From contig KV908686.1 in assembly GCA_002005505.1 (NCBI GenBank), positions 1 to 64,000 on the forward strand: a DNA stretch of 64,000 nucleotides, written 5' to 3'. The translations under genes and the position numbers were made by a program. The notes under the pieces are model-generated. The model ran no database searches. It was not told the origin of the DNA and saw nothing but the letters and a program-made list of their open reading frames with translations. Origin of the DNA: Botryococcus braunii. Taxonomy: Eukaryota; Chlorophyta; Trebouxiophyceae. Positions 22,485 through 33,733 of this stretch are shown one piece after another. The number at the start of each line of letters is the position of its first letter. Position 1 is the stretch's first letter.

Positions 22485-22506
22485 CCGTACGGGTTGTCGT
22501 TCACTG

Positions 22507-23236
22507 ACGATAGTCGTTACAGCAGCACTGATGGCATCTTTAGACTTCATAGGCAAAACTGCCTTCAATTGAGATGACTCATCCAAAGCAGTCACCCGGT
22601 AACGTTCACCAGTTACTGCGGCAGGGGATATGGGACCCACACATCTATATGCACTCTGTCAAGTGGTTCAACAGCAGGTCTACTGCTTACTCCAACTGGG
22701 GGCCGAGTAGTCTTTCTCTCAATACATGCTTCGCAGTACACTGGACAATTGGAGCAAGGGCATAGGGATGTATCAAGTCCTGAGACCAGGTCCTCATTGG
22801 TTAGGCGCTGCATCCATGTTTCACCTGGGTGTCCCATTCTGCTATGCCAGAGGTATCGTCTAGCACAGTTGTGTGAGTTTTGGGTGGGAGTTTTGGACTT
22901 CACAGCAGCAGAGATTCTTCTGTGGTTAACACTGGGACTCAGAGCTACAACGTGATGAATGTAAAATAGCCCTTTCTCTGCACTGATCCGAGCCCTCCAG
23001 CTGTTTGGACCACAAACTTCAGTGAACGCTCCAACATTATCTGTGCGAAAGGCTGCCTCATCCCGCAATGCTGCAGATACTGACAGTATGTTTGAGGTTG
23101 CAGAAGGAACACACTGAACATGATGTATCCACAGGGGAACTCCCATACGACTGAGGATGCAGACAGAGCCAGATGCTACAATTCCTCCAGTGGCATCTGA
23201 AGTGGCCAGATGTAATGGGATAGGTGTAGCGTGCTT
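22507..23236 (-). pseudogene. Copia P fragment: protease C-terminus to integrase
   Basis: The minus strand starts inside the protease (HATPIPLHLATSDATGG), runs through the pre-integrase zinc region (RYLWHSRMGHPGETW, CSNCPVYCEACIERK) and the first catalytic Asp (RVHID). It shifts frame by one base at about 22640, then continues as VGPISPAAVTGERYRVTALDE to KDAISAAV. The second Asp and Glu are missing; the hAT end lies there. Its first codons overlap in homology with, but differ from, the end of copia B at 24593, so P is probably a separate copy. Confidence 0.85.
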
Positions 23237-24592
23237 TATAAGGTAGCCGTGCCCAACGGTATCCAAAATTTTTCGTGTTTAAATGGCTGAATATTATCAG
23301 GGTTTTGAGTCTGGGTTGTACTGCTGCGGTCAATTACTGTTAAAGGTACGTCTGGACAGGATCGCCACCCAGGGATTACGGCCCTGAGACCTAACTGTTA
23401 CGGTGTGACAATTGATTTACGATCCGGGGAAAGGCTCCGGATTGCGGATTCGGCTTGTGCCGGCTTGTTTGGGTCGGTCGGACTATTTTAGTCGGTGAGG
23501 CGCGCGGCCACCTAGCTGTGCGGCTACGGTTGAGAGGACTTAAACGATTGCGTCTTTCACGGTTCTGTTTTTACTAAAACTATATTGGCGAGCTTGCAAG
23601 GCTATTCAAGGTTGTATCTATTCTTCCTTGGCTCGAGGGCTTGGGACGATTGTTCCTTACGGCTTGGGTGCGTGGCACTGAACGTGCGGCTTGTTCTAGG
23701 TGCTGTTGCTTCACCTAAGTGTTGTTTATAACTGTATTTAATGTTCGGTCTCGTCTAAAGTGTTTGCACTTACTCGTACTCGATGGCGTCGTTGCGGATC
23801 CCCGCGTGGGTATTACGGCTCCTTGGCTTATGGTACTACGTTACTCGCACAAAGTTGTTGCTGGGGTGTTGCTCAATAATTTCGATATTCATACGTAAAT
23901 GAGACAATCAGGCAGGTTTCACTGCAGGTATTGCTTTGGTGGGACTAACAACGATCATTCAGATCAATCAGGACTCATAACACACTATCGGGGCCCGGAC
24001 AGGAGGCAGATTTTATGGCAAACCTTTTACAACCATACTTTCTGGAATCTCACTGTAACTGTGAGGGGGAGGCATCCCTCTTTATATAGACAACCGGCGC
24101 TTTCGTTTGCATACCGGCGTAGCTCTCACGCAGCTAACTTTTAGGAATAGACCTGAAACGGTCTTGAACGGCTTAGAGTTGCCAAATCTTCAATCTTTAG
24201 GTTCAGGTACATCCGTCGGCATCTATCGGTAGGTGCCTTTAAGTGCCGATCACTTCCATGGGGCGACACCACACAGCACCCACGAGAAGGTAAATCTATT
24301 CAGTCTGAAGCCAATGTCTACTTCTGGCTGTACTCCCTAACACGGGACTTCCTAAGGGTCCTAATTGGCCTTGAAAGGGGCCAGAAATCAGGAGCCACAG
24401 GGCAAAAGGTCTTGCCCATTTTCTAGGTCTTATTCCCCAATGGGATGAAGATGTACCATCACAATTTCCACTCGATTCCGAGCTGTCAAATGTCTCTCTT
24501 TCGCCGGCATCATATTTCTACCGGTTTCGCATCATAAACACAACAATTATTGATTGTCCACTTGCAGTCACAGCCACACGCCATTTCACGAC
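23237..24592. other. Non-coding insert with gypsy M-type terminus
   Basis: About 1.36 kb between two broken copia protease ORFs. The left 122 bases match the gypsy M terminus. The right end reads TTTCACGACA. A TATA-like TTTATATAG lies at 24076. No ORF is supportable. It may be a solo LTR plus remnant, or a truncated non-autonomous element. Confidence 0.5.
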
Positions 24593-24735
24593 ATAGGTTT
24601 GGCATGCACAGTTGGATTGTGTAGCAGGGTCACATCATTCACCAGGTGTACAGATGCTCCACTGTCCACCAGCCAGGATTGCAGAGTCGAATTTCTGACA
24701 GGAGTCTCCAGGATGTTGAGGGAAATTATGTATGG
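24593..24735 (-). pseudogene. Copia B protease fragment
   Basis: It continues gag across the K insertion: on the minus strand MPYIISLNILETP, LQSWLVDSGASVHLVND, TLLHNPTVHAKP. The DSGAS active site is intact, but coding stops at 24593. Confidence 0.88.
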
Positions 24736-24740
24736 CATAC

Positions 24741-25439
24741 TGTTAGGTTATGGGCATTCGGCATCACCTGTAAGCAAGCAGACAGGTCGTAAGTTCGTGC
24801 CACTCCAGCTACCGTCCTTGACGACTGTGTGCTCTTTAGACACATGCAACTGCATGAACAAGACTGGCATCCTTATGTGCCCAGTATCTTCCAAACCAGT
24901 TCCGTTACATGTTGATCTGTCAATGAGCATCTACACACGGATAAGCTCCTGACGGCTGAAAGCAAGTACCTTCCTATACTCAATCAAGACTCCGTCCCTT
25001 AGCTGTTTGGGAGACTTGATTGTCCACTAAGATGGTTCACTTACAAACAAGCAATCAAACATGAACACATTACCAATACACACCCTGCGTCACCGCACCT
25101 GTAAGCAAGGAGACAGGTCGTAAGTTCGTGCCACTCCAGCTACCGTCCTCGACGACTGTGTGCTCTTTAGACACATGCAACTGCATGAACAAGACTGGCA
25201 TCCTTATGTGCCCAGTATCTTTCCAAACCAGTTGCTCGACTATGCGGTGATCGCAGCTTTAATAGTCCTTTCACACTAACGCGTAATCTAAATCAGATTG
25301 TACCTTATGTTCGAAATAGACCTCATCCGAACGTGTCTTGAGGTACCTTATGTGGATAGTGGACCCGTATCCTAATAATGTAAATTTGAAGATCACCTAA
25401 AGCACAAGGCATTCTATAATGTATGTTCACAACTCAACA
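24741..25439 (-). repeat. Element K 3' LTR (699 bp)
   Basis: On the minus strand it starts TGTTGAGTTGTG and ends CCTAACA. Internal direct repeat at 25233-25096 and 24901-24765 (offset 331); ends CAG|GTGCGG and CAG|GTGATG. Confidence 0.9.
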
Positions 25440-25510
25440 CTTCCCCTTGCCTGCATGCTTTATGTGTATCTTCTCAGTCCTATTGAATCCCTATGACTAA
25501 CACCACGGAC

Positions 25511-25985
25511 TTGTTAAGTTGTTTGGTCATAAACTCAGCCACATTGTGAGCAGATTCCACATAGGGGATATCTGCCAGTCCCTCTCCTATGGCCTCCCTA
25601 GCTTAGTGGCATCCACAAAGCCTTCACGCTCGGGTACCTTACCTCCAAGAGTTAAAGCTAACTCTTGGGTGTCCCTAAGATACTTCAGCACTCGAATGGC
25701 TTCACTCCAGTGCGAAGTGGTAGGGCTCATTCTGTACCTTGGCAACACACCAACTGCCTATGCAATTTCAGATCTGGTGGTGTTGGCAATGTACTGGAGT
25801 GACCCTTTAAGCTCACAATACCGATGGCCAGGAGTGCCTGACCCTACTGACTCCACATCCTTGGACTCGAGCCTGCTGCTAGCCACAAAGTCCTTGAACA
25901 TTGGAGTATCAACTCCACGACCATCCTCACACACACCCTTTCCAACGTTTTGCAACGCTATTCTAAGTCCACAGACACCACTCAT
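25511..25985 (-). pseudogene. Copia RT-end/RNase H remnant in element K
   Basis: Degenerate copia C-terminal coding: SLQYIANTTRSEIA, stop, AVGVLPRYRMSPTTSHW, RVLKYLRDTQELALTLGG, then after a frameshift YVESAHNVAEFMTKQL. These match the usual copia words (GSLxYLxxTRPDI, HWxAxxRVLRYLxGT, ENVADxLTK). At least one stop and one frameshift are visible, so it is dead. It shows K descends from a complete copia element. Confidence 0.75.
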
Positions 25986-27269
25986 GTATACCGCAGTAAT
26001 ACCTCTGACAACAATTGAAGACTAGTCTCCTCGACGTGTTCAAATGACGACATGAATTTAATACGTACCCGTCATGATGATCATGACAGCTAAACATACA
26101 TGTAAACTCAAAATCCATCCCCTCACTTTCAAAGCCCCCCATACATTTCAACTGACCCTTTAGTCCGCGGCGCGACATCGAAACTAGTTGCGACCGTGAT
26201 TTCCTGTGTGAGTTCCCTTTCTATCACCATATGGAGGCCAATACTTGCACAACCAACATGACCCAGGACTTACTGCTTGAGTACTTTCAAGTTGTCTTGC
26301 CCTAACTCACATTGCTTCCCCTGGAAGTGCTATTACATGTTTCACGGTCCGTCGATCAAATTATATTTCTCCAACCTCTATACTTTTATTTGGTTAAGTA
26401 TTTGAAGCATCAAGACTAAACAGACACCGTTACAAACGACCTGCACTCAAAAACGCATCTAACAACTATGTTTCATGTTATATAACCTAGAGTCTGGATA
26501 TCAACGACTTTCATCTGGAATTTTTCAAAATTTCTCACATATGGCCACAACTCCCTAACTTGGCTCTCTGGCTATCTGTAAGAACTCTCTCTAGCTTTCA
26601 TTAATTTTACTGGCTATCCCGGTCTAGCTTTCTAACGTGAGGGTGCACCGATGCATCAAGGCCTTAGGATTAAATTGTCTGTAACTGACAATTCTACCTC
26701 CCAAAGCTCACTTGTATTGGTCACAATGATGGTAGCCACCTCTACCCTATTTATACACATAACCCTTAAAAAAGTCTTATCTATACACCATCAGTACTAT
26801 GATCAGTCTCTAAGGGCGTTGCTGCAACAATACACATGACTTACAAAGTCACCAACGCTTACGTGTGTTGGGTCAAATATCACCATCCTCTGCTTGAGGA
26901 GCTAGGGTCATCACAGGTACCTATCAGTAACCTCATGTTGAGCACAATAGATCCTCTTCATCATCACTACTAGACATTAGGCTACTCAACATCCAAATGC
27001 GCGAAAAACGCAACGCGCGCACGTGCGCAACGATAACTGATGAGCTTCCCCTGACCACATTATGTCACAGATTAACCCAAAACTCTTCAAATTAATTCAT
27101 TGTCCTCAGAAACCAATTCTTTTCCATGTCAATATCAGAATTAGCTTTACATGTTAGCAATTTTTGGTGTTCATAATTTGGCCCATCTAACACTCATATC
27201 CTTTGTGTAGCCCGCACCATGGATTAAGACTAACTTGCAGCTCTTTCTACCCCTCTTTGCATTCCTAGA

Positions 27270-27720
27270 GTCATTGATGTATATCACCTTAAACATTCTG
27301 GGTCAACTACCATGCATTGCAACGATAAAATTGTAATCTTCTGGTACCCACAACTCACTCCTGGTCAGCCCAAAACCTTTCAACACCAGGTCATTCATGT
27401 ATATCACCTTAAACATTCTAGGTCAATTACCCTATGGTCCATGCCAGACTGTAGGTCAGGGCGTGAAGCGCATGCATTGCGCAACGATACAATTGTATTC
27501 TTGTGGTACCCACAACTCACTCTTGGTCAGCCCAAAAACTTTCAACACCAGGTCATTGATGTATATCCCCTTAAACATTCTGGGTCAATTACTCTATGGT
27601 CCATGCCAGACTGTAGGTCAGGGTGTGAAGCGCATGCATTGCGCAACGATAAAATTGTAATCTTCTAGTACCCACAACTCACTCCTGGTCAACCCAAAAA
27701 CTTTCAACACCAAGTCAAAA
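27270..27720. repeat. Three-copy ~160-bp tandem repeat
   Basis: Units beginning TCATTGATGTATATCACC start at about 27272, 27391 and 27553 (spacing 119 and 162; the first lacks a segment containing ATGCCAGACTGTAGGTCAGG). Small open frames in it repeat accordingly. Confidence 0.85.
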
Positions 27721-28060
27721 AAGCCTCAGCATACCTTGGGGATTTTCACAACACCACATACACAGACACACATAGAGAGGTCTCACAAGCCACACTGGAC
27801 CCATATATGACCCTATGTAAGACCACTCAAGGTTTGAAAACCGCGTTGGCCACACAACATCAGCCACACATCGCATTGACTACACATCATTGACCAGACA
27901 CAACCAGTCAATGTCTAGTTTCACACTCTGGAAAACATGGAAGGAATGCCAGGCACATAAGACAAGTCATGACATTGATTACACAGCAGTTCCGATAAGA
28001 GGTCTTGACTCCGCAAGTGCACGACAGTTCAATGAGGCACACGACTCCCGATTTAGCATT

Positions 28061-28222
28061 TCTCACCCTCAACATTAGGGACTAGCCATCAGCGAGTCCG
28101 AACGCGACACCTGATCAGCCTTTCTCACCCTCAAAATTAGGGACTAGCCATCAGCGAGTCCGAACGCGACACCTGATCAGCCTTTCTCACCCTTAACATT
28201 AGGGACTAGCCATCAGCGAGTA
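28061..28222. repeat. Three-copy 62-bp tandem repeat
   Basis: TCTCACCCT(C/T)AA(C/A)ATTAGGG recurs at 28061, 28123 and 28185, with ATCAGCGAGTCCGAACGCGA between. Confidence 0.92.
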
Positions 28223-28994
28223 GCAGCGCAAACCACAATAAGAATGTGCTCAGTGGACTGGGGAACCAAAAGTCCCTTACCACCATATTGCACCAACTCC
28301 TGGCTGTTTACACATACACAATCAATGTCTTTCAAGCCCCAGCTCATGGACATCTTTACACACGCTTACACATACAACACATATGTAAGCCCATCCCCAT
28401 GCTGCAGTACCTGTACTGTTGCTCATGGTGGCTACCAATACCTGGATGGGGGCTCCCTAGGGTCCACCCACTTCTTCCCGCTGAGTATCACACTTGCTGT
28501 CAGTGGTTAGAGGTCATTCATAACTACTTTTGTTAATCTGACCCCCTTGATCTCCAGCCTTAAGAGGGTGCAGACTTAAAAAGAAGCCTTTCTATTGGTT
28601 CACCTCTCAACCAGTACACTTACTGTAACACAGGAGCATCACTTCCTCTCTCAACTCATTGAGCCACACACTCACAATTTCAGATCCCAAATCATACACA
28701 ACCTCCCATATGCACTCAAAATTTCACTCCTCCATCCCAAGGTGGTCTTCCGCCTCGTGCTCTTCCAACCGGGATTTCACCACCGCGCCTTGCGGATGAA
28801 ACTGCCAAGATTTCTTGGCATTTCAGAATCAATTCGAATGGATTCTGAAGCATATACTGCGACATGAAGGCGGGGTACAAACTGCGGGGCTGTCGCTCCC
28901 TTTGGGACTGGAGTAGACTTGTGTAGTGTCCGCTGGCCACCAGTGCCTTGCCCAAAAACCACATATCGGCTTGTCCTCAGCACCCAGAGTTGGG

Positions 28995-29007
28995 TGGGCC
29001 CATAACC
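28995..29007 (-). other. Element K half-tRNA primer site (first copy)
   Basis: GGTTATGGGCCCA on the minus strand directly after LTR end CCTAACA; a second copy is at 30661-30673. The LTR end supplies GCCCATAACC, so the 10-bp hairpin can form. Confidence 0.8.
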
Positions 29008-29707
29008 TGTTAGGTTATGGGCATTCGGCATCACCTGTAAGCAAGCAGACAGGTCGTAAGTTCGTGCCACTCCAGCTACCGTCCTTGACGACTGTGTGCT
29101 CTTTAGACACATGCAACTGCATGAACAAGACTGGCATCCTTATGTGCCTAGTATCTTTCCAAACCAGTTCCGTTACATGTTGATCTGTCAATGAGCATCT
29201 ACACACGGATAAGCTCCTGACGGCTGAAAGCAAGTACCTTCCTATACTCAATCAAGACTCCGTCCCTTAGCTGTTTGGGAGACTTGATTGTCCACTAAGA
29301 TGGTTCACTTACAAACAAGCAATCAAACATGAACACATTACCAATACACACCCTGCGTCACCGCACCTGTAAGCAAGCAGACAGGTCGTAAGTTCGTGCC
29401 ACTCCAGCTACCGTCCTTGACGACTGTGTGCTCTTTAGACACATGCAACTGCATGAACAAGACTGGCATCCTTATGTGCCCAGTATCTTTCCAAACAAGT
29501 TGCTCGACTATGCGGTGATCGCAGCTTTAATAGTCCTTTCACACTAACGCGTAATCTAAATCAGATTGTACCTTATGTTCGAAATAGACCTCATCCGAAC
29601 GTGTCTTGAGGTACCTTATGTGGATAGTGGACCCGTATCCTAATAATGTAAATTTGAAGATCACCTAAAGCACAAGGCATTCTATAATGTATGTTCACAA
29701 CTCAACA
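29008..29707 (-). repeat. Element K 5' LTR, duplicated copy 1
   Basis: 700 bp, nearly identical to 30674-31373 and close to the 3' LTR at 24741. It lies in the first unit of the 1,666-bp duplication and is followed at 29708 by CATAC and a 238-base copy of copia B gag. Confidence 0.92.
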
Positions 29708-30673
29708 CATACCTCCAGGTGGTGGAGGTGGGGGAGCCGGGGGTTGAAACCAAGCCGGAAACGCATCCAGTCCAGGGTGAGCCAGCTGGGCTGCAGGAGG
29801 GTGTGGGCCACCCATAGGAGGAGGTCCCTGTGGCCACATTCCTTGCAGTTGTTGGACCGCTGCCACTACGTTCCGTTGGGTCTCCTCGTCCCGCTTCCTC
29901 TTTCGACAGTCCCTCCAGTAATGCCCCCTCTTGTTGCAGTAGTTGCCACCATATTGCACCAACTCCTGGCTGTTTACACATACACAATCAATGTCTTTCA
30001 AGCCCCAGCTCATGGACATCTTTACACACGCTTACACATACAACACATATGTAAGCCCATCCCCATGCTGCAGTACCTGTACTGTTGCTCATGGTGGCTA
30101 CCAATACCTGGATGGGGGCTCCCTAGGGTCCACCCACTTCTTCCCGCTGAGTATCACACTTGCTGTCAGTGGTTAGAGGTCATTCATAACTACTTTTGTT
30201 AATCTGACCCCCTTGATCTCCAGCCTTAAGAGGGTGCAGACTTAAAAAGAAGCCTTTCTATTGGTTCACCTCTCAACCAGTACACTTACTGTAACACAGG
30301 AGCATCACTTCCTCTCTCAACTCATTGAGCCACACACTCACAATTTCAGATCCCAAATCATACACAACCTCCCATATGCACTCAAAATTTCACTCCTCCA
30401 TCCCAAGGTGGTCTTCCGCCTCGTGCTCTTCCAACCGGGATTTCACCACCGCGCCTTGCGGATGAAACTGCCAAGATTTCTTGGCATTTCAGAATCAATT
30501 CGAATGGATTCTGAAGCATATACTGCGACATGAAGGCGGGGTACAAACTGCGGGGCTGTCGCTCCCTTTGGGACTGGAGTAGACTTGTGTAGTGTCCGCT
30601 GGCCACCAGTGCCTTGCCCAAAAACCACATATCGGCTTGTCCTCAGTACCCAGAGTTGGGTGGGCCCATAACC

Positions 30674-31373
30674 TGTTAGGTTATGGGCATTCGGCATCAC
30701 CTGTAAGCAAGCAGACAGGTCGTAAGTTCGTGCCACTCCAGCTACCGTCCTTGACGACTGTGTGCTCTTTAGACACATGCAACTGCATGAACAAGACTGG
30801 CATCCTTATGTGCCTAGTATCTTTCCAAACCAGTTCCGTTACATGTTGATCTGTCAATGAGCATCTACACACGGATAAGCTCCTGACGGCTGAAAGCAAG
30901 TACCTTCCTATACTCAATCAAGACTCCGTCCCTTAGCTGTTTGGGAGACTTGATTGTCCACTAAGATGGTTCACTTACAAACAAGCAATCAAACATGAAC
31001 ACATTACCAATACACACCCTGCGTCACCGCACCTGTAAGCAAGCAGACAGGTCGTAAGTTCGTGCCACTCCAGCTACCGTCCTTGACGACTGTGTGCTCT
31101 TTAGACACATGCAACTGCATGAACAAGACTGGCATCCTTATGTGCCCAGTATCTTTCCAAACAAGTTGCTCGACTATGCGGTGATCGCAGCTTTAATAGT
31201 CCTTTCACACTAACGCGTAATCTAAATCAGATTGTACCTTATGTTCGAAATAGACCTCATCCGAACGTGTCTTGAGGTACCTTATGTGGATAGTGGACCC
31301 GTATCCTAATAATGTAAATTTGAAGATCACCTAAAGCACAAGGCATTCTATAATGTATGTTCACAACTCAACA
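30674..31373 (-). repeat. Element K 5' LTR, copy 2
   Basis: 700 bp; its outer edge abuts intact copia B gag through the CATAC duplication at 31374-31378. Confidence 0.92.
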
Positions 31374-31378
31374 CATAC

Positions 31379-32423
31379 CTCCAGGTGGTGGAGGTGGGGG
31401 AGCCGGGGGTTGAAACCAAGCCGGAAACGCATCCAGTCCAGGGTGAGCCAGCTGGGCTGCAGGAGGGTGTGGGCCACCCATAGGAGGAGGTCCCTGTGGC
31501 CACATTCCTTGCAGTTGTTGGACCGCTGCCACTACGTTCCGTTGGGTCTCCTCGTCCCGCTTCCTCTTTCGACAGTCCCTCCAGTAATGCCCCCTCTTGT
31601 TGCAGTAGTTGCAGATGCCCTTTGTCTCTGACTTGGCCTCAGAGTCGGTTGGCTGGGCCTGCTGATGGGCTGCACTGGCAGCTGGTGGGGTATTGATTCC
31701 ACTGGGTCCTTGTCCAAGAGCCAAGACCCTGGGTTGGCGAGGAGCATATTCATCAAAACCCACAGCAGCTGCAGTGTTGCACAGAAGACCAGCCAGCTTC
31801 TCCAAGGGATGTGCTGCAGCAGTTGTTATCATTCCTGGCTCTTTAGCTGCATCTGGCAAGCCTTGCACGATCTGGGTTGCAACGTGTGCATCCAGTAAGG
31901 CATGGTTGTTCCTGTCAAGCCATGCCTTCAGGTTGATCATTCTGTTGACATACTGCGAAATTGTTTCATCATGTTTCATTCCCTGACCCATTTCTTGGAG
32001 CCAGTCTGCATTGGCCTGGATATTATGTCCACCAATAAACTTTCTGCAGATGAACTCATATGCATCGTACGCACAAGGCAGATTAGACAGAGGTCCCGGC
32101 CATTCCTCTGGAACTGACTCATCAATCAGCAACATTGCAGCTGCATCATGTGCTGTACCAGGCATGGCCTCCAGGATGGCAGGTAGAGACCCTTTTGACT
32201 CGTTTGCTGCCAAAAATGTATTCTTCCAAACAAGAATATTTGTCCCCCGTTCCTTCAGTTTTATGTGTACCTTGACATTTGTTGGGATAATCTTGGGCAG
32301 CTCATCTCCGCTGCCTCTTGAGGTGCTGGGGGTACAGGGTTCTCTGTTGGGCGTGGATGAGGCTGGTTCACTGCTTGACGTTGATGCTCCACTGGCTGAT
32401 GATCCTTTCTTCTTAGAAGTCAT
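31379..32423 (-). CDS. Copia B gag (cut by element K)
   Basis: The start at 32423 (MTSKKKGSSASG) is chosen by likeness to copia A and C; an open frame continues upstream but overlaps the extra ORF. Ser/Thr-rich N-terminus, gag core (LIDESVPEEWPGPL, FICRKFIGGHNIQANADW, ETISQYVNRM, VATQIVQGLPD), CCHC knuckle CNYCNKRGHYWRDC with RKRKRDEE, and the proline-rich linker PPAPPPPPPGG, where K interrupts. The frame resumes as protease at 24740. No stop or frameshift is seen in gag itself. Confidence 0.92.
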
Positions 32424-32478
32424 AATTTGCCCGGTTGTCTGATGGTTCCAGTACTCGCAAGGTAGCTGCAGGATCTTA

Positions 32479-32976
32479 CTATATGTCCCTCTCCACATCA
32501 GAGTCAGACTCCCACTCAGATTCTGAACGCAACTTCTCCTTTGAATTCTCCAACTCCTTGAGTAATCCTGACGGCAAAGTTGCCAAAGCAGACTCAACAG
32601 CTAGATATGCAGTGCTTTCAGCTAATTCTTGTTCACGATTGCTCCACTCGGTTGTGCGGAAATATGTGCGAAACTTTGCCCGAGTGACAAAACCTGGCTC
32701 TAGATTCACAAATGAGATTTCCCACGGAGTGAACTTGTATGCAGGATACAGTAGGAATCTCTCTCTGAACCAGATGGGTTGAGCTGGCGGACACCCAGCG
32801 TGAAGGTGAAAAATGTGGTCCTTGACGATAAAGGCTCTCTCGTCAGGATTGCGGTCTCCACGTAGTCCTCCCTCTCGGATTCGTTCGTTGTATGACGGAG
32901 GTCCTGATCTCAAGCGCGCTGGCACGTTGAGATTGGTAGTCTTCCGGGCTGTTTGCTTTGTCCGCTTCTTCGCCAT
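32479..32976 (-). CDS. Copia B extra 5' ORF with H3-tail-like N-terminus
   Basis: 165 codons, intact, ending 55 bases before the gag start. The N-terminus MAKKRTKQTARKTTN contains RTKQTARKTT, matching histone H3 residues 2-11 (RTKQTARKST) at nine of ten positions. The conserved core follows: GPPSYNERI (PPxY), RNPDERAFIVKD, YPAYKFTPWEISFVNLEPGF, and an acidic end SEWESDSDVE. The family is unknown to me. Compared with copia A and C it differs at many residues across its length, yet no stop has arisen. The function is not established; a histone-tail mimic or a basic nucleic-acid-binding N-terminus are both possible. Confidence 0.87.
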   Translation of the reverse strand: MAKKRTKQTARKTTNLNVPARLRSGPPSYNERIREGGLRGDRNPDERAFIVKDHIFHLHAGCPPAQPIWFRERFLLYPAYKFTPWEISFVNLEPGFVTRAKFRTYFRTTEWSNREQELAESTAYLAVESALATLPSGLLKELENSKEKLRSESEWESDSDVERDI

Positions 32977-33031
32977 TCACAGTCTAGTGAGCTCCGATTC
33001 AGGCGCCACCCACATTCAGCGTCCGAGCCCG

Positions 33032-33044
33032 TGGGCCCATAACC
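33032..33044 (-). other. Copia B half-tRNA primer site
   Basis: GGTTATGGGCCCA on the minus strand. Here the LTR end reads AATATGTTA, without the GCCCATAACC arm, so no hairpin forms. Confidence 0.78.
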
Positions 33045-33733
33045 TAACATATTCTGAGCTTGGCTTATCCTGCATGGTGGCGGCACGGAGGGAGTTAGAC
33101 GATGTCCACTCTACTTGTGCGTTGTTAAGTAGGCAAGGACATATACAAATAAAGGACTGGTTAGCAACTGATTAATAGACACCCGGAGTGCCACTGTAGT
33201 TCCAACCAAGTGTTACAATATCTCTCATCTCTCCTAACGAGGTGACGCAGTTTAAACAAGCCTAACCTGCTCTCACTCAGGTCGTGCTCAATACTTTGTC
33301 CGATGAGCTAAACTCAACTCCATATGTCTAATATGTTCTAACAATGTTCATCTGGATGATAGACCCAGGAATACAATAAGGATTAAGTCACCTGCATGGT
33401 GGCGGCACGGAGGGAGTTAGACGATGTCCACTCTACTTGTGCGTTGTTAAGTAGGCAAGGACATATACAAATCAAGGACTGGTTAGCAACTGATTAATAG
33501 ACACCCGGAGTGCCACTGTAGTTCCAACCAAGTGCCTTCCCTATCCGTGCTCGCACCATAAACCTCCTTCCACGTGTCTGTAACTTGCGTTATGATTGTC
33601 TCCGTTCGAATGCATGTATTGCTTGGCAGAACTCAGAGTTCTGCCCCTCCTTCCTAACTGGTATTGTCTTCATCTGGAGACTTGCCATTATTTCTCCTCT
33701 GAGGGAAAGGCATAAATATTAATTAACATAACA
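33045..33733 (-). repeat. Copia B 5' LTR (689 bp) with internal direct repeat
   Basis: On the minus strand it starts TGTTATGTTAATT. 144-bp repeats at 33534-33391 and 33212-33069 (offset 322), ending CAG|GTGACT and CAG|GATAAG. Confidence 0.85.

Larger units (their letters stand above)
13726..22506 (-). mobile_element. hAT-like DNA transposon with nested gypsy N
   Basis: It contains a split hAT-type transposase pseudogene (minus strand) and is bounded by plausible imperfect inverted ends: left 13726-13748 CAGCCTC...ACCCGTACGG, right 22506-22485 CAGTGAA...ACCCGTACGG (minus strand). CCCGTACGG-like motifs recur just inside the right end (22442, 22472, 22486) and at 13738. The 8-base flanks (CTGTTCGA left, ACGATAGT right) do not match, so no target duplication supports these ends. 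Gypsy N is inserted at 14111. Confidence 0.55.
25986..28279. other. Element K interior, non-coding
   Basis: AT-richer sequence with no recognisable gene, apart from the tandem repeats at 27270-27720 and 28061-28222. Confidence 0.7.
24741..31373 (-). mobile_element. Element K: non-autonomous copia derivative
   Basis: Minus strand: 5' LTR at the right (31373-30674, with a duplicate at 29707-29008), 3' LTR at the left (25439-24741), half-tRNA primer site, and a purine tract GGCAAGGGGAAG before the 3' LTR. Target duplication CATAC at 24736-24740 and 31374-31378. The interior has no gag, integrase or intact RT; only an RNase H-like remnant is visible. Apart from the 1,666-bp duplication its length is about 4.96 kb. 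Confidence 0.9.
28280..31611. repeat. 1,666-bp tandem duplication across K and copia B gag
   Basis: Bases 28280-29945 are repeated at 29946-31611 with very few differences (for example CAGCACCC near 28981 versus CAGTACCC near 30647). Each unit holds the K 5' internal region, its primer site, the whole 700-bp LTR and 238 bases of copia B gag. The unit edges share only a C, so it arose after K inserted into B. Confidence 0.95.
24593..33733 (-). mobile_element. Copia B: Ty1/copia, split by element K
   Basis: Minus strand: 5' LTR (33733-33045), primer site (33044-33032), extra ORF (32976-32479), gag (32423-31379), then element K (31373-24741) bracketed by the 5-bp duplication CATAC, then the protease start (24740-24593), where it breaks off. 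Integrase, RT and 3' LTR are missing or are represented by another copy (P). Confidence 0.9.

Noticed and set aside
23221..24597. TAGG(T) on both sides of the 23225-24592 insert as a target duplication
   Set aside because: The flanking copia codons on the two sides are homologous but not identical (HATP versus HAKP), so TAGGT is likely shared coding sequence from two different copia copies.
26651..28078. Short plus-strand ORFs in the K interior
   Set aside because: Low-complexity and tandem-repeat derived; no recognisable motif.
28061..28222. CRISPR-like regular repeat
   Set aside because: Three contiguous 62-bp tandem units without unique spacers, in a eukaryotic retroelement.
28595..29251. 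Small ORFs repeated in 28595-29251 and 30261-30917
   Set aside because: Duplicated with the 1,666-bp tandem unit; they overlap LTR and primer site on both strands and show no protein features.
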